From Archegozetes longisetosus (taxonomy: Eukaryota > Arthropoda > Arachnida > Sarcoptiformes > Trhypochthoniidae), in the NCBI GenBank assembly GCA_018873245.2, contig JAEMBT020000006.1, positions 3,041,855 to 3,105,854 of the forward strand: DNA of 64,000 nucleotides, given 5' to 3'. The position numbers and the translations under genes are program-made. The notes under the pieces were generated by a model. The model made no database searches and was not told the DNA's origin. It saw only the letters and a list, made by a program, of their open reading frames with translations. The first letter of the stretch is position 1, and each line of letters opens with the position of its first letter. Positions 11,357-22,955 of the stretch are shown one piece after another.

Positions 11357-12094
11357 CTAAATAGAAATTAGTTTCAGATTCTTTAGGAGTCTATTGCTAT
11401 AAGTCCAATATCATTTGACGCTCTCCCGCATCCGACTTTGTTGTACTCTACCCTTTATGTTCGCGGATGTGGTTTATGCATAAACCTTAAGTTAGTTATT
11501 CAATGATGCTCGCTCATTCGTATATTGAAAATTTTGTTATATCATTTTATTTTAGCTCATCTTATTCAAAAAATAAAAATAAAAATTTGATTCGAGGAAG
11601 ATTAGCCCTAAATAAATTTGAACTCACAAACTTTTGGATGTTAATATATATCACATAAATCACCAGATCAAAGGTGAATTAGTCAATTTTGAGGTCAGAT
11701 AAATGAGTATAACTAAACTTTGTTGTCTAATCAAATTTATGTTAATTTTTGGGAATCTGAGGATCGGTAAAGCCTCTGTGTTTCACTCGATATTCTGCTA
11801 TCAAAGTGGTTCTTTTATCCAATATAAGCAAATTAATAACTTTCTTTATGAAAATAAAAACTTGCAATCGCTTAAAACTAATCAATCGCTCACTCAAAAG
11901 AAGACCGGAAACTATGTGAGTATCTGATACATCTACCTAACTTTAAGTGAGATTTTTAATAATTGAACATTCAAACTTATTCAAATCAAGTCATTTGAAG
12001 GTCTAGAACTTGACCAAAACATAGATCTAGAATAGAATTGTAAAATTCAAAGTTTTAAGCATGTTGAACATTATTATTGTTTCTTATTTTGAAT
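11357..12094. other. Intergenic with no supported gene
   Basis: AT-rich, with a small GC-richer patch near 11418-11475 containing CGCATCCGAC and CGGATGTGG as an imperfect inverted pair. No open frame is convincing. Confidence 0.4.
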
Positions 12095-12116
12095 CCAAAC
12101 CTTAAAGGCAAATTTT

Positions 12117-13143
12117 GGTTTGTAACTGGGTAGGGCGATTTAAGGTCGCCAATATACCCCCCTTGAATAGTTTCATAGTGTGATAAAATATTAAATCTTA
12201 ATTATGTATAGTTTAGGAATAACACCATTTATTGTTACGTTTTTATAATGGAGTCTATGGAGAAATCAAAGTTATCAAAAAATGACTTGACCCCCTTGTC
12301 CCCTTGTGAACGAGATCAGACTTATACTATATTGAATGGGAGGCTCGAATTTATTTTTTGAGTAAAGATCGGAGCGTAATTCTAACTCTGGCCTATCGAA
12401 CCAATCAAACAAAGGAGGGGTGGAAACTTTGTGTTGTAACTGGGCGAAGCGATTTGAAGTCGACAATACACCCCTCTTGGATGGTCTCATGATGTGACAA
12501 AATATTAAATCTTAATTATGTATAGTTTGTGAATAACAGGATTTTTTGTTCACTAAGCATTTATGTGTAGTTACATTGTTTATCAACATTCACTATAGGA
12601 TATTTGATAGCAATTCTTCAAGAGCACTATAACTGCGACTACACATAAATGTTTAGTGAATTACAAACTGTAACAAAAAAATTGTGTAATTTTGGAAAGT
12701 ATATACACAAAATATCAATATGTAGTTATATTGTTTATTAACATTTACTATAGGATTTTTAACAGTGTTCGGTCAACAACACTATAACTGCAATTTGAAT
12801 TATACAGACAGCGTGGACGAACTTTGTTCGATCAGTTCGATAGGTCAGAGTTAGAATCCCATCCCGATCTTTAATAAAAAAATAAATTCAAGCCTTCCCC
12901 TTCAATATAAAATAAGTCTGATTCTGTTCGCAAGGGGACAAAGGGGTCAAATCATTTTTCGAAAACTTTAGTTTCTCCATAGACTCCATTATAAAAAAAA
13001 GTAACAAAAAATCCTGTTATTCACAAACTATACATAATTAAGATTTAATATTTTGTCACATCATGAGACCATCCAAGAGGGGTGTATTGTCGACTTCAAA
13101 TCGCTTCGCCCAGTTACAACACAAAGTTTCCACCCCTCCTTTG
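12117..13143. repeat. Composite foldback element with nested inverted repeats
   Basis: Left arm 12117-12417 is inverted relative to about 12828-13060; shared words include CCCCTTGTCCCCTTGTGAAC, ATGGAGTCTATGGAGAAA and TAACTCTGRCCTATCGA. A second left copy of the tip (12416-12551; GAGGGGTGGAAACTTTGTG, GCGAAGCGATTTGAAGTCG) is the inverted partner of 13003-13143. The core (12553-12790) contains two further inverted pairs built from TTTATGTGTAGTTACATTG and CACTATAACTGC. The layout suggests one miniature inverted-repeat transposon inserted into, or recombined with, a relative. No protein is encoded. Confidence 0.75.
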
Positions 13144-13810
13144 AGTTCTCATGAGACTAAATGCAGAAGTAATTTGATAATCGAAATCGCTATACGTTTT
13201 ATATGAATTTGGCATCAAATCAGTTAAAAAACTTGACCAATTATCTGGAATATCCTTAAGCACGATTTATGTTCATTTGAAGAGGTTTCAGTCAGAATCT
13301 GGTAGGTTATCAAAGACTTAATTAAGAAATAAAGAACCGAAAAAATTGGCGATATATGGGAATTATCTCTGTGAAATAAGCTATGTATACAATATGGAGA
13401 CATTTTCGCGTCTATGCCAAGCTGACTTAAACTCTGTATTTAAGCTCGAAGAAGGTGAATTAAATACTGGAGTTATAAAAACATTATTTAGAGTGTTATT
13501 TATAGCACAAGCTTGTTATAATTGAATTTGAACAACGTTAGATAAAAATATGAACAATTGCAATTTCCAACTTTTATGGATTGAGCTGTAAAATAATACG
13601 AATTGAATTCGAAATCAAGTAGTAGTTCGACATGAAGATCAAGAAGGCCTAAAGTGAGAAAATACTAATCCTTTACTTAAGTTAAGCTTGAAGAAACTTT
13701 TCAAATTGTGTAATTTAAGAAAATATAAATTTTAATTAGACTGCAAATTTCACAACAAATGGCTTGAAAGAAACTGACTCGTCGGCTTGTATTTTTAGTT
13801 ATTTACAGAT

Positions 13811-13981
13811 ACAGGTCCTATACTATAGAAAAATGAATACTTTCCAAACTTTCATTTCGTGTTCACTCATCAATGAACAACATGAAAGGTTTTACTTATT
13901 GTTTGAAAGTTATTCATAGACAACTCAATGTGAAATAAAAGTTTGGAAAGTATTCATTTTTTCTATAGCACAATACCTGCC
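13811..13981. repeat. Short hairpin miniature element
   Basis: About 170 bp with imperfect 45-bp terminal inverted repeats: CTATAGAAAAATGAATACTTTCCAAACTTT, in pieces at 13824-13853, and its complement at 13940-13969. The tips read CAGGT on both sides. No coding capacity. Confidence 0.75.
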
Positions 13982-14020
13982 AAAATATTGTCCATTTTAA
14001 ACTCTTTATAATACAATTGC

Positions 14021-14281
14021 CTAATCATTAAGTTCATAATTTTTCTGCATAGTCTTATCAAATGAACTCATGATTTTTAATGAAAAGTTTTTAATAGGAA
14101 TATAACTGTTAGTTATAAAATTATCAACTCCTTTCATATTATTAATCAAAACGTGTTTTAGAAAAATAGTTTTTGAGTGATATAAATTGAAGACAACAAA
14201 TTCACCAAATATCCAAAAATTTAAACGTTCAAGCGGTGTAGATGAAAACATTAAATTTGTATTGTCTAAAAGTTGGTTCAA
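14021..14281 (-). CDS. Hypothetical ORF, possible exon
   Basis: An 86-codon minus-strand frame after a possible acceptor (TTAAAAATAG). It contains ERLNFWIFGEFVVFNLY and ends in KNYELND with a stop. It lies about 270 bp beyond a longer open frame on the same strand (14554-14919), and the two could be exons of one gene. No family is recognised and chance is possible. Confidence 0.2.
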   Translation of the reverse strand: MNQLLDNTNLMFSSTPLERLNFWIFGEFVVFNLYHSKTIFLKHVLINNMKGVDNFITNSYIPIKNFSLKIMSSFDKTMQKNYELND

Positions 14282-14553
14282 ACTATTTTTAATGCTCGTA
14301 GGAGCGTAGAATACTTTTTAAGCCTATAAAGCTTAGCTATAAAGCTTTCATAACATGTTAAAATACTTATTTTCTGCGATATCCGATAATCAAACTGTAT
14401 ACCTAATGAAGGCTCAACTAAAACCAGAATGAATAATTCTTCAAATAAGCAAGTTAAACAATGGATTCAACAGTGTTTTAATCTGAAATTAATTTTCAAA
14501 GTTTATGATCTATTGAATTAGCATAGTCTTAACAACTTTATACTTAATTGAAG

Positions 14554-14919
14554 TTATTGCTGAGTGAGAAAATGGTGCAAAATTACCATAGAATCAGAAT
14601 GATTTGCTTTTTCGCTAAAAAATTGATCGAGTACGACGAACAAAAAGGTATATGCAGTTATGCCGTTTTTCGGGTTTAAAAAAACTAATGCTTCAGCTAT
14701 TAAATAATCTCCTGTAAAAATTTGAGCATATGGTTCAATGGAGAATTTTTGAAAAATCAATTGTAATGAAACCGTATTTCCATTGACATCAATAGTAAGC
14801 ATTGCAAAGATAAGAAAGTTCCCAAAGGAAAACATGTCAACTGATAAACACCTGTTCATTTCTATGGTAAACATTGCTTTGGTGCATCTATTAAAGTTTT
14901 TGTTGTTTATTTGAGACAA
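14554..14919 (-). CDS. Hypothetical ORF, 121 residues
   Basis: An ATG-started minus-strand frame that is unusually long for this base composition. It is hydrophobic and cysteine-poor, for example RCLSVDMFSFGNFLIFAMLT, and ends in HHFLTQQ. It could be an exon of a membrane protein. No motif or family is recognised. Confidence 0.25.
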   Translation of the reverse strand: MSQINNKNFNRCTKAMFTIEMNRCLSVDMFSFGNFLIFAMLTIDVNGNTVSLQLIFQKFSIEPYAQIFTGDYLIAEALVFLNPKNGITAYTFLFVVLDQFFSEKANHSDSMVILHHFLTQQ

Positions 14920-15035
14920 TCATTTATTTGACTAAAATTTATAAAATGAGTTAAATATTAAATAGAAGTTATTTAAATGAAATAAATGGTAAAATAGATC
15001 GTAAAAATGTTGCTAAACTAATAGAAGATGAAGAG

Positions 15036-15038
<3 letters not shown>

Positions 15039-15084
<46 letters not shown>
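15039..15084. repeat. (GA)n microsatellite
   Basis: A simple GA dinucleotide run of about 45 bp. The surrounding 14920-15430 is otherwise featureless AT-rich DNA. Confidence 0.97.
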
Positions 15085-15087
<3 letters not shown>

Positions 15088-16513
15088 ACAAACGAAGACA
15101 TAGTTAACCCATTACTTGGAAATCAACTAAATCTAAATTATTAAGAAATTCAGTAAGCAATAGATTAAATTAACAAAATACGAATTCATAAATCAATTTG
15201 ATATAAAAAATAGGCGAATAAATATATCACTTAAAGGGGCATTGAAATTGAAGTTAAGCTGTTCATTTTGGTAAAAAAATGCTGTAACAAAAACTGTTTT
15301 GAAAAGTAAATGCTTCAAAATAAAAACTATTTTTTTTAAAAAGTAGGTTAATCAAAAGTTTACGCAAAAATAGAAAATTTCAATTTTTATTAAAGCTTTT
15401 GGAACATCGCCGACTATGAAAAACAAACTTATAAGTTATTGAGCTTTTTAGAGAGGAAAGAAATTAGAACAAACTCAACTAACTCTTTGAAGAGAAGAGA
15501 AATATTTGGTAATATAAGTTTGTAGAAGTTTCGTCTCACATGCACATAGAAGTTTGTAAAGCTTTTTATGTAATGTTTTGCAAATAGGGAAACAAAGAAT
15601 AGACACTTTACAAAATAAGATAACTTTGGGAAAATCATTAGCAGATCAAAGAGGGAAACATTTTAATAGACTCCTTAAAATTAGTGAAGATGTTTGGAAA
15701 ATGTTGAAAAGTTTCATAGAAAATATTCCTAAATCAAATTCTCACTATTATTATGATAAGGAGAGATTTTATTTTGAAAACCCTGGTTTAGATCTCAAAA
15801 TTTTATATTAAAATTTCATCGATTTTTATTTAAAAGAGACTTCTTAAATTTTAGAACTTCCTTTAATTTCTTTTAGGGATTATTTTAACAACTTTAATAG
15901 TGGTTTTCGTAAACTCGTACGTGTGATTTTCATTACAGAGTCAAAAGCTAGGGTTTGAAAATTTATCAAGTGATGAACAGTTTTAATTTGAAGTTCATTT
16001 GAAAAAGTTGAAAGTTTCAAATCTCTAAAAGAAAGTTTACTAAAAAGTTCTAATAAATTATGCATTGAATTTGATTACTCGCAAAATAGAGCTCTTCCAC
16101 TATTACCGATCTCTAGAGTTTTTTATTCTCGACTTCTATGGTTATACATTTTCAATGTACACGTCTATAACTTTAAGTCTTTTATGTTTCACTTTTTATA
16201 GGGTATATTTCAAAAAGGCCCCAATAATGTTTGTTCCTTCTTACATTATGTTTCGCATGAAATTCAATATTCTCACCTATTAATTGATAATTTGACAGAC
16301 TCGATACTTTTTTCAGATGCTACGTGTAGTCAAAATAGGTGTTGGACTGTTTTAAAAGTTTGTTTATTTATTGCAATCAAACTTAATATTAAAATAATGC
16401 ATATATTCCCAGTAAGGGGCCATTCGTTTTGCGTTTGTGATGCTAATTTTTCATTGTTAAGACAAAAACTAAAATAGATAGAAACCATTGAGCTACCAAA
16501 AGAATGTATAGAT

Positions 16514-17638
16514 CAGGCCCCGCCAGACATTTTTTATTGAAGAGGCGAAAATTAAAAATGATTCGAGGCGAGAGCCAGAGAATAATTTTATTGAAAATTT
16601 CATTTAACTACACCGTTACAGAGATTGCCGGCAACCAGGAGGTGCTGACACTGTCTTAAAACGGAAACTTCAGTAACTAAAAGTTTGGAGCGGCGGTCAA
16701 TTTTTGCATAATTAAGCTATATCTAATAAATTATTGGTTTAACACATTTACAATTGCCTTTTATGTCATCAAATGATTTCTATGACGCTTCAATCAGCCA
16801 AACCAATCATGAGTTTACTCAAAACAATTTGAGTCACAGAGGTCATAATCATCATAGGGGTCATAGTGATCATAACAGTTATGATTCAAATTGTTGCTTG
16901 TGAACTAAACGATTGGTTTGACTGATCTGAGCGTCATAGATATGATTTTATGACATAATACGAAGCTTTCAAGTGTTAAACCAATGATTAACCGTTTTGT
17001 TACGCTTAAATTAATTACGCAATAATTGACCGCTGCCCTCAAATAGAATGTCAAACTTTTAGGACCCAACATCAGCAAGCAATAGCTGTGACGCTTAGAA
17101 ACGTTAGAAACTATTTTATCAATATTAGGACTGATTTTATTTGCAGTTATTATTTTCATGTAGTCGTTTAGGTGTTTATCAGTTAAAGAACTTCTTTGCT
17201 TTGATTTATTAAACTTTAAAGAAGAAAAAAGTTGTTCACATCTATACGTATTGCCAAACATTGAGATAACTTTCACTGCATTGCTTTTAATCTTCAGATA
17301 ATTGTCGGGAAAATATTTTTGTAGATATTGATAGAAACTAATTAAGTCTGTATTCGAAAATTTCGCTTCAACGCCATCAAAATGAAAAACATCAATAAAA
17401 TCATGTGATTTAATTTTTGAGAGTGAATGACAGCTTCAAATAGTGAGACTATTTATTGAAAAATAACAGTTCTTATATAGCAGTATTGAAATAGCATTTG
17501 ACAAACTTAAATACAGTTAAATAGCATATAATACTAAAGCATTTTCTAAAAAGTTTTAAGAGCTCATTCTTTTAGTTTCTCGAAAGTCTTCGCGAGCCAT
17601 GAATTAAAGCTTCGCTAGCCGTGGTTTGGCGGGGCCTG
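16514..17638 (-). mobile_element. hAT element with perfect TIRs and 8-bp TSD, GTF2IRD2-like transposase C-terminus
   Basis: The ends CAGGCCCCGCCA and TGGCGGGGCCTG are complementary, and the identical octamer GTATAGAT flanks the element at 16506-16513 and 17639-17646. Its minus strand (about 17420 down to 17080) encodes the hAT C-terminus of the GTF2IRD2/ZBED-like group: LKIKSNAVKVISMFGNTYRC, EQLFSSLKFNKSKQRSSLTD, then SPNIDKIVS. The N-terminal part of the transposase is absent, so this is an internally deleted, non-autonomous copy. It is inserted in the DUF7869-type ORF above and itself contains a smaller element (16783-16936). Confidence 0.9.
16783..16936. mobile_element. Miniature element nested in the hAT copy (TA target)
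   Basis: Inverted ends TGACGCTTCAATCAGCCAAA and the complement of TGACGCTCAGATCAGTCAAA. TA dinucleotides flank it (16781-16782 and 16937-16938), as with Tc1/mariner-derived MITEs. The centre repeats GGTCATA/GTCATAGTGATC words. Length 154 bp, no coding capacity. Confidence 0.75.
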
Positions 17639-19317
17639 GTATAGATATACTTAAAATGCAAAAGTTGATGTACTGCAAGAAAAGGTACTCAATTATGAAA
17701 ATTTTCTCTCGCCTTATTTCAAGAGGTCTGATAAGTTGAAAATATCAGAAGTCATAAAAATTGAATATTTTTCTGACGGTTCTATTAATGTGTGTGAGAA
17801 ATATGAAAATAATAATTCAGATTCAATTAATTTACTAAATGATAAAATTGATGTAATATAAAAGTTAACTATCTCTTATGATTATACTTGTGAAAAAGTA
17901 GGCATCAGTGAAAAAAGATAAATGATGTATTATCTCTATTAGAATATGTAAAACATGAAAATAGGGATTTTTATAAACAATATCTAAATAATAATTTCGC
18001 ATTAGATTTTGTAATGATAAATATGATTATGATTCTGAAGAAGACTATTAACCAATGATTATATAAATGCTTTGATTTTGAATAAAAAAGCTATGATTTA
18101 CTTTGAAAACTGCTTCACTAACTTTGAAACCGGTTTTCTCAACATTGGCAATAAGTTTATACTTTGTTCTTCCTTGCACGCATTAAATTATTAATAAGTA
18201 ATTATCTATTTTCTGTCAATCGATTGAAATCAAAATTAGATTTTTACTTCTGTGTAGTAAAGCTTTGGATACTTGAAATAATCCTAAATTAAATTACCAA
18301 TTATTAAGAATCAATTAATCACTGTTTCATTAAGCTCTAAGTGAATCGAAATTCAGTTGAGTTAATAACAATTAAGGTTCAAGAAGACTCTCTGCTCAAT
18401 TTAAGATAGCTTATAAATTTATTTGTAAAAATATTAATAAAATTCTAAAACTTTTACTTAGCAACTATACAAAATTCATTTGATATATAATTATTGAGAG
18501 AGTGCTTGCATTGTAGGTTTTATGTCCTCTATCAAGTGGTAAACATTTAGAGATTAATGAAGTCAAATAATAAGTATTACATCTTGATTCAGTATGAAAG
18601 GGATTGAAAATATTACTTTCTCTCTGATTTTATACGTGAAATAATTGATTTGATGTTTACGTGAAAAGTTGATAGCGCATAATAGCACTGAAAATTTCGA
18701 AGATAAAAAGATAACGCTTATTGCACAATCGATTTCTGGAAATCTACTTCAAATTTTGAGATTCGATTCAAGCGATTTATATAGGTTTAATATCTTACCT
18801 CAAAAGTAGCTTTAATTCATTTTGTCAAATTTTTCGAATAAGTGCAATTATTCATACAAAAAATTAGACGAATTTTAAACAAAAATCTAAATTTCAGATG
18901 AACTTAAAAATTGCTCAAATGGTCAAATTTATAAATATCAAAATATAATATGTTGATCTCAGCTGTTCAGTCAGCAGAGTAGTAATCTCCCAATTGATCT
19001 TACTATCAAATTAATCTTACAATATGAGAGGCGCACATATTCAGCCTGAATTTCTTGAAATAATTTTTTAAAAATTGGTTCATTTTATTTCTGAAAATTG
19101 TTTAAGGAAATGCATATATAATTTTTGTTAAGTCACATAAATCATTATCTTTCCGGTAAGCATTTGTCCGTTCCTTCTTTTAACGTCTAACACGTCATCA
19201 AATCCATTCGAAGGAAGCATCAATTAAGTAAACATTGTACTTGTTAACTACATAAAGCGAAAAGCCTATAAACTGATTTCTATATGTGCGTGAACTACGA
19301 TAATTTAAATCAATAGT

Positions 19318-19470
19318 ATGAATATCTTAACTATTAGCACGATTATCATGTTATCGAAAAATTGCCGATCAGAATGGATTCTTCAATGGAGTGATGAATT
19401 TGACAATCAAACAATTGATGCAAATAAATGGGAAGTTGAAAACGAGTCCATTGAGTGTCAGGAATAGATA
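19318..19470 (+). pseudogene. Duplicated, decayed first exon of the GH16-like gene
   Basis: ATG at 19318 encodes a copy of exon 1 (MNILTISTIIMLSKNCRSEW...) very close to the functional exon 1 of the arm-B gene. Where that gene has the donor CATG|GTTGGA, this copy reads CAGGAATAG and runs into a stop, so splicing to exon 2 is lost. It lies 390 bp upstream of the working exon 1 and is preceded by a copy of the same upstream sequence (AAGCCTATAAACTGATTTCTAT here; a related stretch at 19659-19681). A tandem duplication of promoter plus exon 1 is the simplest reading. Confidence 0.7.
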
Positions 19471-19709
19471 GTTGCAATAATATTAATTATTGTTTGAATT
19501 AACTTCTGTAATCATATTATTATAAAAAATATTTTCAAAGGTTTATTTATGTACAGATTTTTTGCACAAATAGAGAGTATTGTCTAATATGTGATCGATT
19601 TCCTTCAAAGGAAATACGAATTCAGTAAATGTTGTATATGTTAACTGTATAGAACTGATTAGCCTAAAACTCATTTCTATTGAAAATTATGAAAATTTCA
19701 ACTGATAAT

Positions 19710-20987
19710 ATGAATATCTTAATTATATGTGTGATCACAATATTAACGAAGAATTGTCGCTCAGAATGGATTCTCCAATGGAATGATGAATTTAAAATAT
19801 TTGACGAAAACAAATGGGAAGCTGAAAACGAATTAAATTCATGTCATGGTTAAATAGTTTTAAGAATACTAATTATTATTCGAATTAACTTCTGTAATCA
19901 AATTATTACAAAATATATTTTCAATACTTTTTTAGGTAATTATATCAATCAACTAAACTGTAATACAAAGAGTATCAGTAATCTGCGTCTTATAGACGGC
20001 ACTCTAGCGATAACAGCGATCTATGAGAAATATTTGAATAAGAACTACACGTCAGCAAGAATAACTACAAAACAGGGCTTTACTTATGGAAGAATTGAAA
20101 TAAGGGCTGCTTTGCCTAAAGGAAAACTATTGAGATCAGCCTTTTTCATGACTCCAGTCACCGGATCTCAAGATTGGACCGTAAATGGACAAATCGATAT
20201 CATGACCAATATCCAGACACCGGGACTCGGATCTGGTCTTCATTACCATCCGGGCGCTTATGAAACTGGAAGAGGTGATTATGTGCCCTATGCAAATCTC
20301 AATGATTTCCATACTTACGCTCTAGAATGGGATCAGTTTGGAATCAAGTGGTTTTTTGATGATATCAATTACCTAGCTATTAATATAAATAAGAAATTTG
20401 GCCCAATCTATTCGAAAAATGGCCAGCCATTCGATCACCCGTTCAGATTAGTTATTCATTTAGGTGTTGGAGAAGTTAATCAACCGAATACTTTAACGCT
20501 TGAAGACACGAAGAATTGGGAAAACCCTTCTCTTATCATAGATTATGTCAGAGTTTATTGTTGGGTTGATAGAAGTCAATTATTGAATTCAACTTTTAAT
20601 GATTCGTCTGTAGATAAAATCTGTTCTGCTGTTATGCCTTTGATTAGAACTGAAAAGAAAATCAGTTTTACGCTCTCAACAGTTGTGCCGGTGGTTACAT
20701 CCATATCATTAATAGTGTTGATACCATTAGTTATCTTTTTAATTATCCGTCGAAACAAATTAAAGTGTCAATACACTAAGAATGAGAGTAATCCCGACGC
20801 TTATGACGACGTTCATCAAACCGGATCCGATTATTATAGTACTCCTAATCAATACTCTGATTTCTATGAAGAAATGTATGAATATCATACAGGAAGTGGT
20901 TGTGAAGATCGAAATATAGACAAGAGCTGTCCAAATCAAAGCCAAAACTGCGAGCAATTTTATTTGGAAATCACCAATGCTATGTAA
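19710..20987 (+). CDS. GH16-fold membrane protein, catalytically dead (copy A)
   Basis: Exons 19710-19848 and 19936-20987 with an 87-nt GT-AG intron in phase 1; 396 residues. Residues 1-18 form a hydrophobic signal peptide (MNILIICVITILTKNCRS). A glycoside hydrolase family 16 (laminarinase/beta-glucan-binding) fold follows: DEF near the start, ARITTKQGFTYGRIEIRAAL, FHTYALEWDQFGIKWFFDD, FDHPFRLVIHLGVG, and a terminal IIDYVRVY. The family active-site pattern GEIDIxE reads GQIDIMT (Gln 132, Thr 137), so both catalytic glutamates are missing while the central Asp remains, as in insect beta-glucan recognition proteins. About residues 291-317 form one transmembrane helix, then a basic stop-transfer and a 79-residue tail with many tyrosines (DYYSTPNQYSDFYEEMYEY). 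Predicted role: cell-surface carbohydrate sensor (inference). Confidence 0.85.
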
Positions 20988-21789
20988 TTATTCTTTTTGG
21001 GTGAAGATCAGAAAAGCATAATTTTGAGTTCGAAGTACTAGATAGTTAATTTGAAGTCGAGAGCACAAAAAAGATCAATTTCTAGTCAAAAGCATAAATT
21101 GAATAAATTTTGTATCACGATTCATCTTACAAAGGGCTGTAAGGATTGCGTAAAATTAAAAATTAAGAACTTACAGGAAACTTTATTTACTGACATTTCA
21201 GAAGTATTTATATAAATACATAATTCTAAGCTCTAATTTAGATTTAAACATTTGAATATATAACGGTTTGTACCTGAAAAGTGATTTTAAGTATAAACAT
21301 TTAAAAAAAATTCGCTATATATTTGTTTTCTCTGCAATTTTTTATTAAATTAATAATATTTATCCTTAAAATTTCAAATCAAAGCAATCAAAAATCTATT
21401 CTTATTGAAAATTTTCAAATGAAATGAACATTTTAGTCTATATTTTGGCATAACCTTCGTTCATAAAGTTCATTATTGAACGAAGACATTAAACAAATGA
21501 CAACTCTTGGACTTCAAATTCTTCATTATAAATTGAAAGACTGTAGAAGACATCACATGGTATCAAAACTAAAATTAGTAATAAGTAAAAATGTAAATCA
21601 AAGATTAAGTTTAAATTAAAACATAAGACAAAAGTGATCAATATAACTGCTAATAAAAGAGTAAAACAATTCGTGAAGTAAGACTTGTATTCAATTGATG
21701 ATAAATTCAGTTGTAGACATTTTATCAACAAAGATTTGAACCTGACAATGTAAACACTTAAGAATCACTTGGACTGGAAGTAACACAAA

Positions 21790-22870
21790 GAGCGTTCAGC
21801 AGAGTCTCATTCCGAATCAAGTCAAAAATCGGTTGATATAGTAGTTATCAAGTCTGGTAGTAAGTACAAGTTCAAAATATGAATAAAGAAGCAATGAATA
21901 CGTTCGCAGAAGCAAACGTACCTATATTTAAGTTTGATCACCCGTTCATTAGATTGTTTATCTCGAAATATACAGGCAGCAACTCATTGTATTCTTCGCA
22001 TGCTATGTGATAGATAATTAAAGATATAATTGAAGAAAACTAAGTTTGTACAAAGATTGAGTTCATAGTCTCTTATCGCTGATGAGACAATTGATATAAA
22101 CAGAAAAGCACTTATGAATTTGATTCTGATTTCATCAAATTATAAATCTGGAGACGATAAACTAAAATCAATACTTTTAGACACTTTTGTTCAAAGTATA
22201 TAATGCACAAACTGTTACAAAAGAAGTCATAGGTTAATTGAATAATACCAACCTTTCTCTTGAAAAGATGCTGGATTTATTTCCGATATTGCGAGTCATA
22301 TGTTAGGAGCGTTCAAAATTATTTCAATCATTTGCTCAAATACGGTCCATATGACTTGTAAGTCTCATATCGTCAACTTGACAGCCCAAACTTTTATAAA
22401 TCATTCACTGAAACCGACAGATTTTTTGTTACCATGAAAAACTCTTAATTACCAAGTTGGAATGTGTCAACAGTTGAAGAATAGCACAGATAAAATACCT
22501 CCGAAGCTAATTAAATTCTGTGGATTTTTTGGTTAAAGACAGTTAAAGAGCATTCAAATAATTTTGAAAAACATCAGGAAATTTTTGACAAAATTGAGAG
22601 AGTTAAGGCTGGAAAATTAAATGCACTCAGAGCGGTTCATTCAGTATTTGAAAACCAAACTAATAGATTTGAATTGAAGTCTGAATTATATTTCATCTCA
22701 TATTGCTGATACGATAATTGAGAAAATATCTCTTTCAAAAGAAATGAAAGTCCCACTGCATCAGATTTATAATGACGCAAATGTTCCCAAAATTTTCTTT
22801 AATGGTATTATATTGCGTATCGAAGGAAAGAGTAGTTTAGAGTCTTTTAAAAGTTTTAAGAGTCGTTAGT
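21790..22870 (+). mobile_element. hAT transposase relic in arm A
   Basis: Broken plus-strand frames carry hAT catalytic-core words: FDHPFIRLFISKY (21940-21970), SLIADETIDINRKALMN (22068-22118), KSHIVNLTAQTF (22360-22395), and a later KFLTKLRELRLE region. Frameshifts and stops are frequent, and terminal repeats were not found. The inverted partner is at 27060-28200. Confidence 0.6.
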
Positions 22871-22955
22871 GCTGTTGAAACTGCGAAATCAAAACTTGAG
22901 AAATACTTAAAACAAACAAGCAACCTTTTATGAGTTTATTAATCAAATAAGAATT

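Larger units (their letters stand above)
15440..18062 (+). mobile_element. Decayed transposon ORF of the DUF7869/DDE-like arthropod type, split by an hAT insertion
   Basis: Pieces of one large protein occur in order on the plus strand but in shifting frames. They are a cysteine segment (VCKAFYVMFCK, then GKQRIDTLQNKI, near 15550-15610), DQRGKHFNR...ENIPKSNSHYYYDKE (15644-15765), and SDATCSQNRCWTVLKV followed by IMHIFPVRGHSFCVCDANF (16312-16450). After a 1.1-kb insertion comes NDVLSLLEYVKHENRDFYK (17922-17978). These blocks match a widespread arthropod protein with an RGKH...SHYCR region and a SD-x-C-x-x-QN nuclease-like motif. Every segment carries stops or frameshifts, so the copy is dead. 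The original ends were not identified. Confidence 0.6.

Noticed and set aside
11580..11700. Possible tRNA gene (B-box-like GAGTTCAAATTT on the minus strand)
   Set aside because: No cloverleaf with paired acceptor and anticodon stems could be folded by eye.
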